DNA of 64,000 nt from Pseudomonadota bacterium (GCA_021845595.1 JAJZVV010000010.1:90677-154676), one strand, 5' to 3'; shown: positions 25,545-35,394, counted from the first letter of the stretch. Made by a program: numbers and translations. Notes: a model not told the origin generated them from the letters alone.

Positions 25545-25644
25545 GACACCCCCTCGCTGCGAGACTAGGTGCGCCTCGTTCGTCTCTCCTTTGCCGCCGC
25601 CCTGACCCGAAACACGGGATGGTCGGAAGCCTCCCGCCGGTGTC
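25545..25644 (+). promoter_or_regulatory. Possible structured 5' leader of cysE
   Basis: GACACC (25545-25550) can pair with GGTGTC (25639-25644) to enclose about 88 bases. Inside, GAGAC (25561-25565) pairs with GTCTC (25582-25586), and CCCG (25606-25609) with CGGG (25615-25618). The latter competes with GACC (25604-25607) pairing to GGTC (25621-25624). Competing stems 46 bases before the cysE start suggest an RNA leader. It matches no riboswitch consensus I can recall. Confidence 0.35.
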
Positions 25645-25689
25645 GTCAATATAGGGCGGACCTCCGCCGTTTGATAATGGAAATGTCGC

Positions 25690-26385
25690 ATGGCCTTCAT
25701 GTTTTTGCGGGAAACCATCCAGGCCTATCGTGAGAAGGATCCGGCCGCCCGGTCCGATCTTGAAGTCCTGCTTTGCTATCCTGGATTGCACGCGATTGTG
25801 TGGCACCGCTTGGCGCACTGGCTGTGGCGCCACAAAATCCGACTGCTCGGGCGGTTTCTGGCCCATCTCGGCCGCATGCTCACCGGAATCGAAATCCATC
25901 CCGGCGCCTGCATCGGCCGGCGCATCATCATCGACCACGGCATGGGCGTGGTGATCGGCGAAACCGCCGAGGTCGGGGACGATGTCTACATGTACCACCA
26001 GGTCACGCTCGGCGGCACCAGCTCCGAGCGGGGCAAACGCCACCCGACGATCGGGCGCAATGTCATCATCGGCGCCGGCGCCAAGGTCCTCGGCGCCATC
26101 ACCATCGGCGACAACGCCCGAATCGGCGCCAACGCAGTGGTCGTCCAGCCGGTGCCGGCCGGCGTCACCGTCGCCGGCATTCCCGCCCGGCCGATCGAGC
26201 GCAAGCGCGAGCGCACCAATTTCGTCCCCTACGGCACCCCGATCGAGGCGGCGATCGACCCGCTGCTGCGCGATCTCGAGAGTCTGCGCGCCGAGCTGAC
26301 CGAGGTCGAGGCGCGCCTCGGCGCCATCGCCGCCGAGCACCAGGCAAGCCCGCTACAGCCGGGGACCTGCGAGCCGGCGGAATAG
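25690..26385 (+). CDS. cysE: Serine O-acetyltransferase
   Basis: The enzyme transfers acetyl from acetyl-CoA to serine, giving O-acetylserine for cysteine synthesis in the cytoplasm. The 231 residues have the N-terminal helical domain (about 1-60) and a left-handed beta-helix of hexapeptide repeats (about 70-175), including [21 protein letters not shown] with the catalytic His/Asp pair and the acetyl-CoA loop [16 protein letters not shown] longer C-terminal helix tail (about 190-231) follows. It lies nine bases before a cysteine desulfurase gene, so cysteine supply and sulfur mobilisation are linked. Confidence 0.95.
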   Translation: MAFMFLRETIQAYREKDPAARSDLEVLLCYPGLHAIVWHRLAHWLWRHKIRLLGRFLAHLGRMLTGIEIHPGACIGRRIIIDHGMGVVIGETAEVGDDVYMYHQVTLGGTSSERGKRHPTIGRNVIIGAGAKVLGAITIGDNARIGANAVVVQPVPAGVTVAGIPARPIERKRERTNFVPYGTPIEAAIDPLLRDLESLRAELTEVEARLGAIAAEHQASPLQPGTCEPAE

Positions 26386-26394
26386 CCGGCCGCG

Positions 26395-27483
26395 ATGGTC
26401 TATCTCGACGCCAACGCCAGCGAGCCGCTGCGGCCGGAGGCGCGCGCGGCCGTGCTCGCCGCGCTGGAGTCGCCGGGCAACCCCTCGTCCATTCACGCCG
26501 CCGGGCGCGCGGCGCGGCGCCGGCTCGAGGCCGCGCGCGAGACCCTCGCCGCGCGCTTCGGCGCCGCGCCGGAGGATGTCGTCTTCACCTCCGGTGCCAC
26601 CGAGGCCGATGCGCTCGCCATCCACGGGCTCGGCGACGGGCGGCGGGTGATTGCCGGCGCCACCGAGCACGACGCCGTGCGCGCCGCCGCGCCGGGGGCC
26701 GAGATTCTGCCGGTGGACGGGGCCGGCGTCGCCGATCTCGCGGCCCTCGAACGGCTGCTCGCATCCGGCCCGCCGGCGCTGGTCTGCCTGATGCTCGCCA
26801 ACAACGAGACCGGGACGATCCAGCCCGTCACCGCGGCCGCCGCGCTCTGCCGGCGCCACGGCGCCCGGCTGCACGTGGACGCGGTGCAGGCGGCGGGGCG
26901 GATGCCGGTCGATCTCGGGGCACTCGGGGCGACGAGCCTGGCGCTGTCCAGTCACAAGCTCGGCGGACCGGCCGGCGCCGGCGCGCTGCTGCTCGCGCCC
27001 GAGGCCGCCGCAGCGCTGGCGCCGCTGATCCGGGGCGGCGGCCAGGAGCGCGGGCGGCGCGGTGGCACGCCGCCCCTGCCGGCCATCGCCGGCTTCGCCG
27101 CCGCCGCCGCCGCGGCCGGCGATGCGGCCGCATTGGCACCGCTGCGCGACGCCGCCGAGGCCGCCGCGCGGGCCGCCGGCGCGGTGGTGATCGGCGCCGC
27201 AGCACCCCGGCTGGCCAACACCACCTGCCTCGCCCTGCCCGGCGCTGCCGCCGAGACGCAGGTGATCGCGCTCGACCTCGCCGGCATCGCCATTTCCGCG
27301 GGCGCCGCCTGCTCCTCGGGGAAGGTCGCCGCCAGCCATGTGCTCGCCGCCATGGGGCTCGGCGAGCTGGCACGCTGCGCCATCCGCGTCTCCCTGCCGT
27401 GGAACGCGACCGACACCGACATCGCCGATTTCGCTGCCGCCTATGCCGCGATGGCCGCCCGCATCGCCCGCCGCGCCGCTTGA
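26395..27483 (+). CDS. Cysteine desulfurase (NifS/IscS family, class V aminotransferase)
   Basis: This PLP enzyme takes sulfur from cysteine as a persulfide. The 362 residues show YLDANAS at the start, [20 protein letters not shown], the PLP-binding Lys in SSHKLGGP and the active Cys in [12 protein letters not shown]. The active-site loop is the short form. The neighbours (cysE upstream, ferredoxin and mnmA downstream) suggest it delivers sulfur for tRNA 2-thiouridine and possibly Fe-S assembly; no iscU or sufBCD is nearby. The sequence is very Ala-rich but otherwise complete. Confidence 0.93.
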   Translation: MVYLDANASEPLRPEARAAVLAALESPGNPSSIHAAGRAARRRLEAARETLAARFGAAPEDVVFTSGATEADALAIHGLGDGRRVIAGATEHDAVRAAAPGAEILPVDGAGVADLAALERLLASGPPALVCLMLANNETGTIQPVTAAAALCRRHGARLHVDAVQAAGRMPVDLGALGATSLALSSHKLGGPAGAGALLLAPEAAAALAPLIRGGGQERGRRGGTPPLPAIAGFAAAAAAAGDAAALAPLRDAAEAAARAAGAVVIGAAAPRLANTTCLALPGAAAETQVIALDLAGIAISAGAACSSGKVAASHVLAAMGLGELARCAIRVSLPWNATDTDIADFAAAYAAMAARIARRAA

Positions 27484-27527
27484 ACCCGGGCCTTGAGATC
27501 CGCCGCCGAAGCCTCTACGTCCGCGCC

Positions 27528-27860
27528 ATGCCGACAATGACCTTCATCGAACGCGACGGCACGCGCCGCGAGGTGGACGCACCCGCCGGCCTGTCCGTGC
27601 TCGAAATCGCCCATCGCCACGGGATCGACATCGAGGGCGCCTGCGAGGGCTCGCTCGCCTGCTCGACCTGCCACGTCATCGTCGATCCGGCCTGGTTCGC
27701 CAGGCTGGCGAGCCCGACCGAGGACGAGGAGGACATGCTGGACCTCGCCTTCGGCCTGGAAAAGACCTCGCGCCTCGGCTGCCAGATCGTCATCACCGAG
27801 GCGCTGGATGGGCTCGTCGTGCGCCTGCCGGCGGCGACGCGCAACCTGCTCGGCGGGTAG
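27528..27860 (+). CDS. Adrenodoxin-type [2Fe-2S] ferredoxin
   Basis: The 110 residues carry the four cluster ligands Cys39, Cys45, Cys48 and Cys85 in the [11 protein letters not shown] and RLGCQ segments, the spacing of ISC-type (Fdx/FdxB) ferredoxins. The acidic helix [12 protein letters not shown] (about 63-74) is the typical partner-binding surface. An electron-donor role in cluster assembly or sulfur transfer is likely. It sits between the cysteine desulfurase (44-base gap) and mnmA (2-base gap), so it is probably co-transcribed. Confidence 0.93.
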   Translation: MPTMTFIERDGTRREVDAPAGLSVLEIAHRHGIDIEGACEGSLACSTCHVIVDPAWFARLASPTEDEEDMLDLAFGLEKTSRLGCQIVITEALDGLVVRLPAATRNLLGG

Positions 27861-27862
27861 CC

Positions 27863-28990
27863 ATGCGCGTGCTGGTCGCGATGTCCGGCGGCGTGGACAG
27901 TTCCACCGTCGCCGGGCTGCTGCACGAGGCCGGGCACGCGGTGATCGGGGTCACGCTGCAGCTCTACGATCATGGCGCCGCGGTCGGGCGCAAGGGCGCC
28001 TGCTGCGCCGGCCAGGACATCCACGACGCGCGCCGCGTCGCCGACGCGCTCGGCATTCCGCATTACGTGCTCGACCGCGAGGCCCGCTTCCGCGCCGCCG
28101 TGATCGAGGATTTCGCCGCCTCCTACGCCGCCGGCGAGACGCCGGTGCCGTGCGTGCGCTGCAACCAGCGCGTCAAGTTCGCCGATCTGCTCGCGCTCGC
28201 CGACGATCTCGGAGCCGAGGCGCTGGCCACCGGCCATTATGTCCGCCGCATCGACACGGGAACCGGGCCGGAGCTGCACCGCGCGGTGGACAAGGCGCGC
28301 GATCAGAGCTGGTTCCTCTTCGCCACCACCCGCGCCGAACTGGCGCGCACGCTGTTTCCGCTCGGCGCCATGGCGGACAAGGCCGCGGTGCGCGCCGAGG
28401 CCGCCCGGCTCGGCCTGCCGGTCGCGGCCAAGCCGGACAGCCAGGACATCTGCTTCGTGCCGAACGGCTCCTATGCCGACCTCGTCGCCCGCCTGCGCCC
28501 CGAGGCGGGCGAGCCGGGCGAGATCGTCACCGCCGAAGGCCGCGTGCTCGGCCGCCACGACGGCATCGCCGGCTACACGGTCGGCCAGGGCAAGCGCCTC
28601 GGCACCGCGGCGATGGCCGACGGCACGCGCCAGATCGTCACCGCGATCGACCCCGCCCGGCGGCGCATCGTGGTCGGTCCGCCGGCGAGCGGCACCCGCG
28701 ACGTGTCCCTGACCGAGCTGAACTGGCTGATCGCGCCGCCGGCGGCGCCGCTGCGCTGCACGGTGAAGCTGCGTGCGCGCGAGGTGCCGCAGCCGGCCTC
28801 GGTCTTTCCCGCCGCTACCGGCGTGCGCGTGCGGCTCGATGCGCCCGCCCTGCCCGCACCCGGCCAGGCCTGCGTGTTCTACGACGGCGATCGCGTGCTC
28901 GGCGGCGGCTTCATCGCCCGCGGTCAGGCCGACGCGCACTCCAGCATCAACGTGTCCAGCTCGAAGCTGCCGTCCGCGGCGATCGCGTAA
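27863..28990 (+). CDS. mnmA: tRNA-specific 2-thiouridylase MnmA
   Basis: MnmA activates wobble uridine 34 of tRNA-Glu, -Gln and -Lys with ATP and inserts sulfur. The 375 residues have the PP-loop MSGGVDSS (residues 7-14), the catalytic Cys100 in PCVRCNQRVKF and the second catalytic Cys197 in SQDICFVPNG, then the C-terminal beta-barrel. The last 20 or so residues (after GGFIARGQA) extend past the usual end and overlap the convergent methyltransferase gene by 67 bases. It closes the sulfur-relay cluster. Confidence 0.95.
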   Translation: MRVLVAMSGGVDSSTVAGLLHEAGHAVIGVTLQLYDHGAAVGRKGACCAGQDIHDARRVADALGIPHYVLDREARFRAAVIEDFAASYAAGETPVPCVRCNQRVKFADLLALADDLGAEALATGHYVRRIDTGTGPELHRAVDKARDQSWFLFATTRAELARTLFPLGAMADKAAVRAEAARLGLPVAAKPDSQDICFVPNGSYADLVARLRPEAGEPGEIVTAEGRVLGRHDGIAGYTVGQGKRLGTAAMADGTRQIVTAIDPARRRIVVGPPASGTRDVSLTELNWLIAPPAAPLRCTVKLRAREVPQPASVFPAATGVRVRLDAPALPAPGQACVFYDGDRVLGGGFIARGQADAHSSINVSSSKLPSAAIA

Positions 28991-29685
28991 TGGCCCCGCA
29001 CCTCCTCGGCAACCGCGGCCTGTAGCGCGCGGATCGCCTCCACCTGCACCGCCGGCGTGCGCATGCGCGTGACCCAGGCGGCGAATTCGAGCGGCAGGCG
29101 CCGCGCGGTCGCGTGCGTCACCCGCAGCCCGGCGTCCGCCAGCGCCGCCTCCCACTCCGCGCGGGTGTAGTCGCGCACGTGGGAGGGATCGCGCAGCAGT
29201 TCGATCGCCTGCAGGGCGGTGTCGAGCAGCGCATCCGGCGGCGCGACCGTATCGGCGAAGACGGCGACGCCGCCCGGCCGCAGCACCCGCGCCGCTTCGC
29301 GCAGCCCGGCGCGCAGATCGCGCCAATGATGGGCGGAGAACCGGCTGGCGACGAAATCGAAGCTGGCATCGGCGAAGGGCAGCGCCTCGGCGACCCCCTG
29401 CCTTGTCGTGACGTTGCCCAGCCCCCGCTCCGCCGCGGCGCCGGCGACGACGCCGAGCATCTCGGCGGAGAGATCATACGCCGTCACCGACGCGGCATGG
29501 GCGGCGAGCGCGAAGCTGACATGGCCGGCGCCGCAACCGAGATCCAGCGCCGCGGCCGGCCGGCGCGCGGCGGCGAGCGCGGCGATGGCGGCGAGGTCCT
29601 CGCCGCTCGCGTGCACCGCGCTGGCGAGATAGGCGTTGGCCTGGGCGCCGAACTGCGCGTTCACCACCGCTTCGTGGGTTTTCAT
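28924..29685 (-). CDS. Class I SAM-dependent methyltransferase
   Basis: The 253 residues contain the SAM-binding motif [16 protein letters not shown] (about 48-62), an acidic YDLSAEML after strand 2, [13 protein letters not shown] (motif II region) and [13 protein letters not shown] (motif III). This is the UbiE/YcgJ-like Methyltransf_11 pattern; the substrate is unknown. The ATG at 29685 overlaps the prfA stop by four bases, so it is co-translated with release factor 1. It is not PrmC, which is encoded at 40.9 kb. Confidence 0.9.
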   Translation of the reverse strand: MKTHEAVVNAQFGAQANAYLASAVHASGEDLAAIAALAAARRPAAALDLGCGAGHVSFALAAHAASVTAYDLSAEMLGVVAGAAAERGLGNVTTRQGVAEALPFADASFDFVASRFSAHHWRDLRAGLREAARVLRPGGVAVFADTVAPPDALLDTALQAIELLRDPSHVRDYTRAEWEAALADAGLRVTHATARRLPLEFAAWVTRMRTPAVQVEAIRALQAAVAEEVRGHYAIAADGSFELDTLMLECASA

Positions 29686-30746
29686 GGCGTGGTTTCCTCC
29701 GCTGCGAGCCGCGCCGCTTCGTCCTCGGCGATCAGCGCATCGATGAACTCGTCGAGTTCGCCGAGCATGACACGGTCGATCTTGTAGAGCGTCAGGTTGA
29801 TACGATGGTCGCTGACGCGGCCTTGCGGGAAGTTATAGGTGCGGATGCGCTCGGACCGGTCGCCGGTGCCGACCTGGGCGCGGCGGTCGGCCGCACGGGT
29901 GGCGTGCAGCGCCTCGCGCTGGCGCTCGTAGAGCCGCGCCCGCAGCACTTTGAGCGCCTTGGCGCGATTCTTGTGCTGGCTCTTCTCCTCCTGCATCGAG
30001 ACGGCGATGCCGGTGGGAAGATGGGTGATGCGCACCGCGCTTTCGGTCTTGTTCACGTGCTGGCCGCCGGCGCCGGAGGCGCGGAAAACGTCGATGCGCA
30101 GCTCGGTTTCGTCGATCTGCACGTCCACGTCCTCGGCCTCCGGCAACACCGCGACGGTGACGGTGGAGGTATGGATGCGGCCCTGCGCCTCGGTCGCCGG
30201 CACGCGCTGCACGCGATGCACGCCGGATTCGAACTTCAGCCGCGCGAACACGCCCTTGCCATTGATCTCGGCGATCCCCTCCTTGAGCCCGCCGAGTTCG
30301 GTGTCCGCGTAGTCGAGAATCTCGAACCGCCAGCCATGACGCTGGGCGTAGTGCTGATACATGCCGAAGAGCTGCGAGGCGAACAGCGCGGCCTCGTCGC
30401 CGCCGGCGGCGGGACGCACTTCGAGGATGGCGGCGCGATCGTCGGCGGCATCCTTCGGCAGCAGCGCCACGCAGATCTCGTGGCGCAGCCCAGGCATGCG
30501 CGCGCGCAGCGTCTCGATCTCGGTCTCGGCGAGTTCGCGCAGCTCCGGGTCGGCGAGCATCGTCTCCGCCTCCGCCAGCCCGTGCTCGGCGGCGCGCAAT
30601 TCGCCGATGCGCGCGACCAGCGGCTCGAGATCGGAGAGTTCCTTGGCGGCGCGCACGAACGCCTCGCCCGGCAGCGGCGCACCGAGCGACGCGCGCAGCT
30701 CCTCGGCACGCGCCACGATGCGGTCGAGCTTGGCGTCCAGGCTCAT
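29682..30746 (-). CDS. prfA: Peptide chain release factor 1
   Basis: RF1 recognises UAA and UAG and triggers peptidyl-tRNA hydrolysis. The 354 residues include the stop-codon tripeptide PAT in [14 protein letters not shown] and the GGQ motif in [12 protein letters not shown], whose Gln is the usual target of PrmC methylation. The length is typical. It overlaps the small membrane-protein gene upstream and the methyltransferase gene downstream by four bases each, so it belongs to the hisS operon. Confidence 0.97.
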   Translation of the reverse strand: MSLDAKLDRIVARAEELRASLGAPLPGEAFVRAAKELSDLEPLVARIGELRAAEHGLAEAETMLADPELRELAETEIETLRARMPGLRHEICVALLPKDAADDRAAILEVRPAAGGDEAALFASQLFGMYQHYAQRHGWRFEILDYADTELGGLKEGIAEINGKGVFARLKFESGVHRVQRVPATEAQGRIHTSTVTVAVLPEAEDVDVQIDETELRIDVFRASGAGGQHVNKTESAVRITHLPTGIAVSMQEEKSQHKNRAKALKVLRARLYERQREALHATRAADRRAQVGTGDRSERIRTYNFPQGRVSDHRINLTLYKIDRVMLGELDEFIDALIAEDEAARLAAEETTP

Positions 30747-30994
30747 GCCGCCTGCCGGCGCAGCGCGCGCACCATGCCGAACAGGCTGATCGCCATCCAG
30801 AAAATCTCGATCACCACGGATGGAAGATTGAAGGCGTAGAGCAGAGAAACCATGATCATCACGGAACCGGCGAGATTGACCGCGGGAAACCGCCAGTCGC
30901 TGGAGGCAAGCCGGTCGAGCTGGTTGAGCGCATAGGCGAGCAGGATCACCGCCGCGCCGAGCAGGCCGAGACCATCCGGTGCGGTGACGCTCAT
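30743..30994 (-). CDS. Small CBU_0592-like membrane protein
   Basis: The 83 residues form three hydrophobic stretches (about 8-24, 37-54, 58-75) around the sequence [22 protein letters not shown]. It resembles the small CBU_0592-type integral membrane proteins of unknown function. Four-base overlaps with hisS and prfA on either side show it is a real gene of the hisS operon. Confidence 0.8.
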   Translation of the reverse strand: MSVTAPDGLGLLGAAVILLAYALNQLDRLASSDWRFPAVNLAGSVMIMVSLLYAFNLPSVVIEIFWMAISLFGMVRALRRQAA

Positions 30995-32256
30995 CGCGCT
31001 TCGGCCAGGCTCGCCACCAGCGCATCGAGCCTCACTTCGCTCTGAGCGCCGCTGGCGAGGTCCTTCACCTGCGCGACGCCGCGGGCCAGCTCGTCCTCGC
31101 CAAGGATCACCGCGGCGCGGGCGCCGACCTTATTGGCGCGCCTCAGACCGCCGCCAAGATCAGGGTAATAATAAAATTCCGCCGCGATTCCGGCCTCTCG
31201 GAGGCCTTGGGCGACGTTGAACGCGTCCAGGGCAGACTTGCCATCGGCATGGAGGACGAAAACCGGCGCCGGGGCCAATGGCGGCGCGGCCAGCAGCATC
31301 TCGAGGCGCTCGACCCCGGCGGCGAAGCCAACCCCCGGGATCTCCGGCCCGCCCATTTCTCTCACCAGTGTCTCGTAATGCCCACCGGCCATCACCGTGC
31401 CCTGCGCGCCGAGCCGCTCGGTGACGAATTCGAACGCCGTGTAGCTGTAATAATCGAGGCCGCGCACGATGCGCGGGTTTTCGACGAATGGAATCCCGGC
31501 CCTCTTGAGGGCTCTTTTGACGCTGTCATGAAAGTCGTAAGCATGATCGCCCGGCTTCAGATGATCTGTGAGGCGCGGCGCATCAGCGATGATCGCGCGG
31601 TCTGTCGCATCCTTGCTGTCGAGGATTCGAAGCGGGTTTTTCTCCAGCCGCACCCGGCTCTCGGCCGAAAGATCAGCAGCAAATTCGCTGAAATACGCCA
31701 CCAGCGCCTCACGATAACGCGCTCGGCTCTCATCATCGCCGAGCGTGTTGATCTCGAGTCGCACCTCGTCGGCGATGCCGAGGGCACGCAGGATGTGATA
31801 GCCGCAGGCGATTACTTCGGCATCGACGACCGGATTACTCGGGCCAATGAGTTCCACGCCGATCTGATGAAACTGGCGAAACCGTCCCTTCTGCGGCCGC
31901 TCATAGCGGAACATCGGCCCGGCATAGAACACCCGTTGCGGCAGGGTCTGGGTCAACCCGTTGGAGACTAGCGCCCGGCACACCCCCGCGGTGCCCTCGG
32001 GGCGCAGGGTCAGCGATTCCCCACCGCGATCGGAGAACGTATACATCTCCTTGGTGACGATATCCGACGTGTCGCCAAGCGTGCGTGCAAACACCTCGGT
32101 GTTCTCGAAAATCGGCGTCGCCCATTCGGCGAACCCGTAACGCGCGGCGATCGCGCGCGCGGTATCGGTGACGAAGTGGTGCCGGCGCTGCTGCTCGCCG
32201 ATCAGATCATGGGTGCCGCGCGGCGGCTGCAGGCGGGTCACGGCCGATTTCGGCAT
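30991..32256 (-). CDS. hisS: Histidyl-tRNA synthetase
   Basis: This class II synthetase charges tRNA-His. The 421 residues show [10 protein letters not shown] near the N-terminus, motif 2 ([19 protein letters not shown]), the His-specific [13 protein letters not shown] and the AGGHYETL motif, then a C-terminal anticodon-binding domain (about 325-415). The central part (about 31140-31910) is visibly poorer in G and C than the gene ends and the neighbouring genes, with codons such as TTT, ATT and AAT. That hints at recombination within the gene, although the protein looks complete. Confidence 0.96.
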   Translation of the reverse strand: MPKSAVTRLQPPRGTHDLIGEQQRRHHFVTDTARAIAARYGFAEWATPIFENTEVFARTLGDTSDIVTKEMYTFSDRGGESLTLRPEGTAGVCRALVSNGLTQTLPQRVFYAGPMFRYERPQKGRFRQFHQIGVELIGPSNPVVDAEVIACGYHILRALGIADEVRLEINTLGDDESRARYREALVAYFSEFAADLSAESRVRLEKNPLRILDSKDATDRAIIADAPRLTDHLKPGDHAYDFHDSVKRALKRAGIPFVENPRIVRGLDYYSYTAFEFVTERLGAQGTVMAGGHYETLVREMGGPEIPGVGFAAGVERLEMLLAAPPLAPAPVFVLHADGKSALDAFNVAQGLREAGIAAEFYYYPDLGGGLRRANKVGARAAVILGEDELARGVAQVKDLASGAQSEVRLDALVASLAEAR

Positions 32257-32271
32257 AACAAGTTCTGCCCT

Positions 32272-32856
32272 TCAAGGGAGTTCAACACGGCGAACATAAT
32301 CGGCATGCCGACGTAATTCCCCGACGAGATTGCCGCCCGGGAGATCGACAAGCACGACCTGTAAGCCGAGTTTTCTTGCGTGCTTGAAGGCGGGAATGCA
32401 ATCGGTGTCAGCGGTAAAAATGACGAAACGATCGACAGAACGGTTATCCGCGTAGGTAGCGATATCCAACCCGATTCGCATATCTACGCCCTTCTGCTCA
32501 AAACGAGCCTCAAAGTCCTCATCCTTCAGTGTGCCCGGAGCGACTGGAACTTTACGTGGTATGAAGCCACGAAATTTGAGGACACCGCGCCTAACCGCAA
32601 ATAACTCTCGCTCCGCAAGGTCATCTAACCAAGCGCCACTGTCGTTGAGTTCCTTCATATATCCACTGACGGGTAGTTTAACTTTCCCATTAAACGGTGC
32701 GCAATCATAATATAAAATGCGAATTATGTCCTCATTTCCGTTGGAAATTGCGGCCAGCGCTAGTCTTTCGATATAATCTGGATCGAATTTTTTTCCGGCT
32801 TTACGAACTAAAACTCTTGTGTGTCCGCCATCCATAAGGATAGCCACCTTTTTCAT
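32272..32856 (-). CDS. NYN-domain (LabA/DUF88-like) putative RNase
   Basis: The 194 residues start with KKVAILMDGGHTR, the first acidic motif of NYN domains. Further PIN-like acidic residues lie in RILYYDCAPFNG, KGVDMRIGLDIATYADN and VIFTADTDCIPAFKHARKLG. Related proteins are metal-dependent RNases or RNA-binding regulators; the target is unknown. GC content is much lower than in neighbouring genes, suggesting acquisition. The ATG at 32856 has an AGGCGAGA site that begins only a few bases after an intrinsic terminator, so expression must pass or antagonise that stop. Confidence 0.9.
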   Translation of the reverse strand: MKKVAILMDGGHTRVLVRKAGKKFDPDYIERLALAAISNGNEDIIRILYYDCAPFNGKVKLPVSGYMKELNDSGAWLDDLAERELFAVRRGVLKFRGFIPRKVPVAPGTLKDEDFEARFEQKGVDMRIGLDIATYADNRSVDRFVIFTADTDCIPAFKHARKLGLQVVLVDLPGGNLVGELRRHADYVRRVELP

Positions 32857-32873
32857 GAATCTCGCCTCATGAT

Positions 32874-32899
32874 AAAAACCCCGCGCCAAAGGCGCGGGG
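32874..32899 (-). terminator. Intrinsic terminator just upstream of the NYN gene
   Basis: On the minus strand, CCCCGCGCC, loop TTT, GGCGCGGGG (32899-32879) is followed by five Ts (32878-32874). It ends 17 bases before the NYN start codon, leaving no room for a separate promoter. Confidence 0.85.
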
Positions 32900-32940
32900 T
32901 GCCTAAAACATGCCCGCCTACGGGCGTAGCGGAAACAAGT
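32874..32940 (-). ncRNA. Candidate leader or small RNA between ispG and the NYN gene
   Basis: Fourteen bases after the ispG stop lies TTGACA (32972-32967), with TAGCCA 17 bases on (32949-32944) as a weak -10. A transcript from about 32940 would contain a GCCCG/CGGGC hairpin (32925-32912) and end at the intrinsic terminator. The arrangement fits either a small RNA of about 65 bases or an attenuator controlling the NYN RNase. Not matched to any known RNA family. Confidence 0.45.
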
Positions 32941-32985
32941 GTATGGCTACCAATAAGCCGCTGATTTGTCAAGCTGCGTTCGTGT

Positions 32986-34119
32986 CTATTCCGCCGCCCT
33001 GGCCGCAACCGGCTCGGCTGGCTTCGCCGCGGCGATCTCGGCCGCCTTGGCCTCCACCAGTGCCACGATGTGCTCGACCATGTCCTCGCCGGCGATGGTG
33101 TGATCGGTCTTGCCGGCGCTGTACACCATGTGCCGCCCGTTGCCGCCGCCGGTGATGCCGAGATCCGTCATCAGCGCCTCGCCCGGCCCGTTGACGACGC
33201 AGCCGATGATGGAGAGCGTGATCGGCGTTTCGATGTGCGCCAGGCGCTCCTCCAGCGTCTGCACGGTGCGGATCACATCGTAGCCCTGCCGCGCGCAGGA
33301 GGGACAGGAAATGATGCGCACGCCGCGATGGCGCAGGCCGAGGGACTTCAGAATCTCCCAGCCCACCAGCACTTCTTCCTCCGGCTCGGCGGAGAGCGAG
33401 ACGCGGATGGTGTCGCCGATGCCGGCCCAGAGCAGCGAGCCCAGGCCGATGGCGGACTTCACCGTCCCCGTCCGCCGCCCGCCGGCCTCGGTGATGCCGA
33501 TGTGCAGCGGATGGTCGCAGACCTCGGCAAGCTGCTGGTAGGCAGCGACGGCGAGGAACACGTCGGAGGCTTTGACGCTGATCTTGAACTCGTGGAAATC
33601 GTGGTCCTGCAGGATCTTCGCGTGCTCGAGCGCGGAGTCCACCAGCGCTTCGGGGTTCGGCTCGCCGTATTTCTCCAACAGATGCTTCTCCAGCGAGCCG
33701 GCATTGACGCCGATGCGCATCGAGCAGCCATGGTCACGCGCGGCCTTCACCACCTCGCGCACGCGCTCGGCCGAGCCGATGTTGCCCGGGTTGATGCGCA
33801 GGCAGGCCGCGCCGGCCTCGGCGGCCTCGATGGCGCGGCGGTAGTGGAAGTGGATGTCGGCGACCACCGGCACCCGCACCTGGCGGATGATGTCCTTGAG
33901 CGCCGCCGTCGAGGCTTGGTCCGGGCACGAGACGCGGACGATGTCCACCCCCGCGCGCTCGGCGCGATGGATTTGCGCCACCGTCGCCGCCACGTCCTCG
34001 GTCGGCGTGTTGGTCATGGTCTGCACCGTGATCGGCGCGTCGCCGCCAACCGGCACCGGCCCGACGTGGATCTGGCGCGACCGGCGGCGGACGATCTGCT
34101 GATACTCGCGATAGTTCAT
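32986..34119 (-). CDS. ispG: 4-hydroxy-3-methylbut-2-enyl-diphosphate synthase
   Basis: IspG is the [4Fe-4S] enzyme of the non-mevalonate isoprenoid pathway, making HMBPP. The 377 residues show [12 protein letters not shown] near the start, [13 protein letters not shown] and RINPGNIG of the TIM barrel, and the cluster ligands in [12 protein letters not shown] and [12 protein letters not shown] use the ATG at 34119 (MNYREYQ), which has GGGA upstream, over the in-frame ATG at 34152, which has no ribosome site. The gene follows rodZ on the same strand, a pairing common in alphaproteobacteria. Confidence 0.96.
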   Translation of the reverse strand: MNYREYQQIVRRRSRQIHVGPVPVGGDAPITVQTMTNTPTEDVAATVAQIHRAERAGVDIVRVSCPDQASTAALKDIIRQVRVPVVADIHFHYRRAIEAAEAGAACLRINPGNIGSAERVREVVKAARDHGCSMRIGVNAGSLEKHLLEKYGEPNPEALVDSALEHAKILQDHDFHEFKISVKASDVFLAVAAYQQLAEVCDHPLHIGITEAGGRRTGTVKSAIGLGSLLWAGIGDTIRVSLSAEPEEEVLVGWEILKSLGLRHRGVRIISCPSCARQGYDVIRTVQTLEERLAHIETPITLSIIGCVVNGPGEALMTDLGITGGGNGRHMVYSAGKTDHTIAGEDMVEHIVALVEAKAAEIAAAKPAEPVAARAAE

Positions 34120-34221
34120 GGCATGAATCCCACGGTGAGGGTCGATGGGCATTGACCGATCGCGCCGCCGAAATCAAGGAGCGGCCGTATCACGCCTGCT
34201 ACCACGCCGCGAACCGGAGCC

Positions 34222-35394
34222 CTATGGATGGGCAGCGGCCGGCGGATGCGCGCCAGCACGCGCGGTGGCGATCTGGGCGGGCAGCTTGCCCTGGCGCAGC
34301 AGCTCGGGATCCAGCACGAGGTCACGCCGCACCATGCCCGTGCGCCCGACCGATGGCGCCGGGACGCCGTCGACGAGGATCGAGGTCTGCCCGGCATTGC
34401 CGGTGGTCAGCAGCAGCGGCGCCTCCCCCGCGGGCGGCACCGGCACGCGCCAGGTCTCGCCGGCGCGGAGCACGCGGTTGAAGACAACCTGCCCCTGGTG
34501 GTCGCGGACCTGAACCCAGGCATCGGCGTCCGCGCGCAGGGTGATGCGGCTCTCGCCGACCGCCTCGACGGTCTCGCCGCCATGGTTGGCCGACAATTGG
34601 GCGGGGCTGACCGCCTCGGCGACGCGCGCCGCGGGGGCGGGTAGCGCCGGCGACGCGACCGGCTGGGCCGGAGGCGGCACCGCCGCAGCAGCCGAGGTCG
34701 CGGAAACCTGCGGCAGACTAGGGGCCGGCGCCCCGGGCGAGGCTTCGGCCGCCACCGCCGGCGTGCCGGGAGACCGATCGGGTGGCGACGAGCCGGAAGC
34801 GCCGGCCACGGGAGTACTGGCGACGGCGGTCCCCGCCTGGCTCGTGGCCGGGGGCGGGCCCGACGGGGCAGGCAGCGCGGTATCGTCGGCCAGCAGACGC
34901 TCCGGCGGCGCCGTGATCCGCTCCGGCCCGGCGCGGTCACCGCTGAGCCGATACCAGGCGGAATAGCCGCCGATCGCCAGCAGCAGGCCGAGCAGCACCA
35001 CGGCGCCGGCGGGAACGCCGCGCTCGGACACCGGGGACGGGAACTGCAGCCGTGTCTTGCCGTTCACTTCGGCCGCCTCGGCGCGGAAGCGGCGCGCCAT
35101 CTCATCGGCGTCCAGCCCGAGCAGGGTGGCATAGGTGCGCAGGAAGCCGACGGCATAGGCCGGCCCCGGCAGATCCCCAAGCCGTCCCTGCTCCAGCGCC
35201 TTCAGATAGGGGGCACGAATGCGCAGGCTGGCGGCGACATCCGCAATGCCCCAGCCCAGCCGGTCGCGGGCAGCTTGCAGGTCCGCGCCGACCCGGCTCG
35301 CACCCATCGAGATTTCGGGCATGTCCCCCTCCCGGGACGACATCAACGCCTGGCTCGTCGCCAAACCCTCGCTGCCTGCGTGCAGCATGCTCAT
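34222..35394 (-). CDS. rodZ: RodZ-like helix-turn-helix membrane protein (DUF4115)
   Basis: The 390 residues comprise a Xre-type HTH (about 30-95, LQAARDRLGWGIADVAASLRIRAPYLKALEQG), a single membrane helix (about 128-150), a long Pro/Ala/Ser linker (about 160-270) and a C-terminal DUF4115 domain (about 280-355, ITLRADADAWVQVRDHQGQVVFNRVL). This is the RodZ layout, linking the MreB cytoskeleton to cell shape, though some members act as regulators. The start at 35394 is the first Met and downstream Mets are possible. Confidence 0.85.
   Translation of the reverse strand: MSMLHAGSEGLATSQALMSSREGDMPEISMGASRVGADLQAARDRLGWGIADVAASLRIRAPYLKALEQGRLGDLPGPAYAVGFLRTYATLLGLDADEMARRFRAEAAEVNGKTRLQFPSPVSERGVPAGAVVLLGLLLAIGGYSAWYRLSGDRAGPERITAPPERLLADDTALPAPSGPPPATSQAGTAVASTPVAGASGSSPPDRSPGTPAVAAEASPGAPAPSLPQVSATSAAAAVPPPAQPVASPALPAPAARVAEAVSPAQLSANHGGETVEAVGESRITLRADADAWVQVRDHQGQVVFNRVLRAGETWRVPVPPAGEAPLLLTTGNAGQTSILVDGVPAPSVGRTGMVRRDLVLDPELLRQGKLPAQIATARAGAHPPAAAHP

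Larger units (their letters stand above)
25210..25689. other. Gene-free 480-base region upstream of cysE
   Basis: No ORF here looks like a protein. It contains a 16-base tandem repeat (25423-25454) and, nearer cysE, a stretch with nested inverted repeats (25545-25644) listed separately. Divergent promoters for the hydrolase and cysE must lie in it, but no clear -35/-10 pair was seen. Confidence 0.7.
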
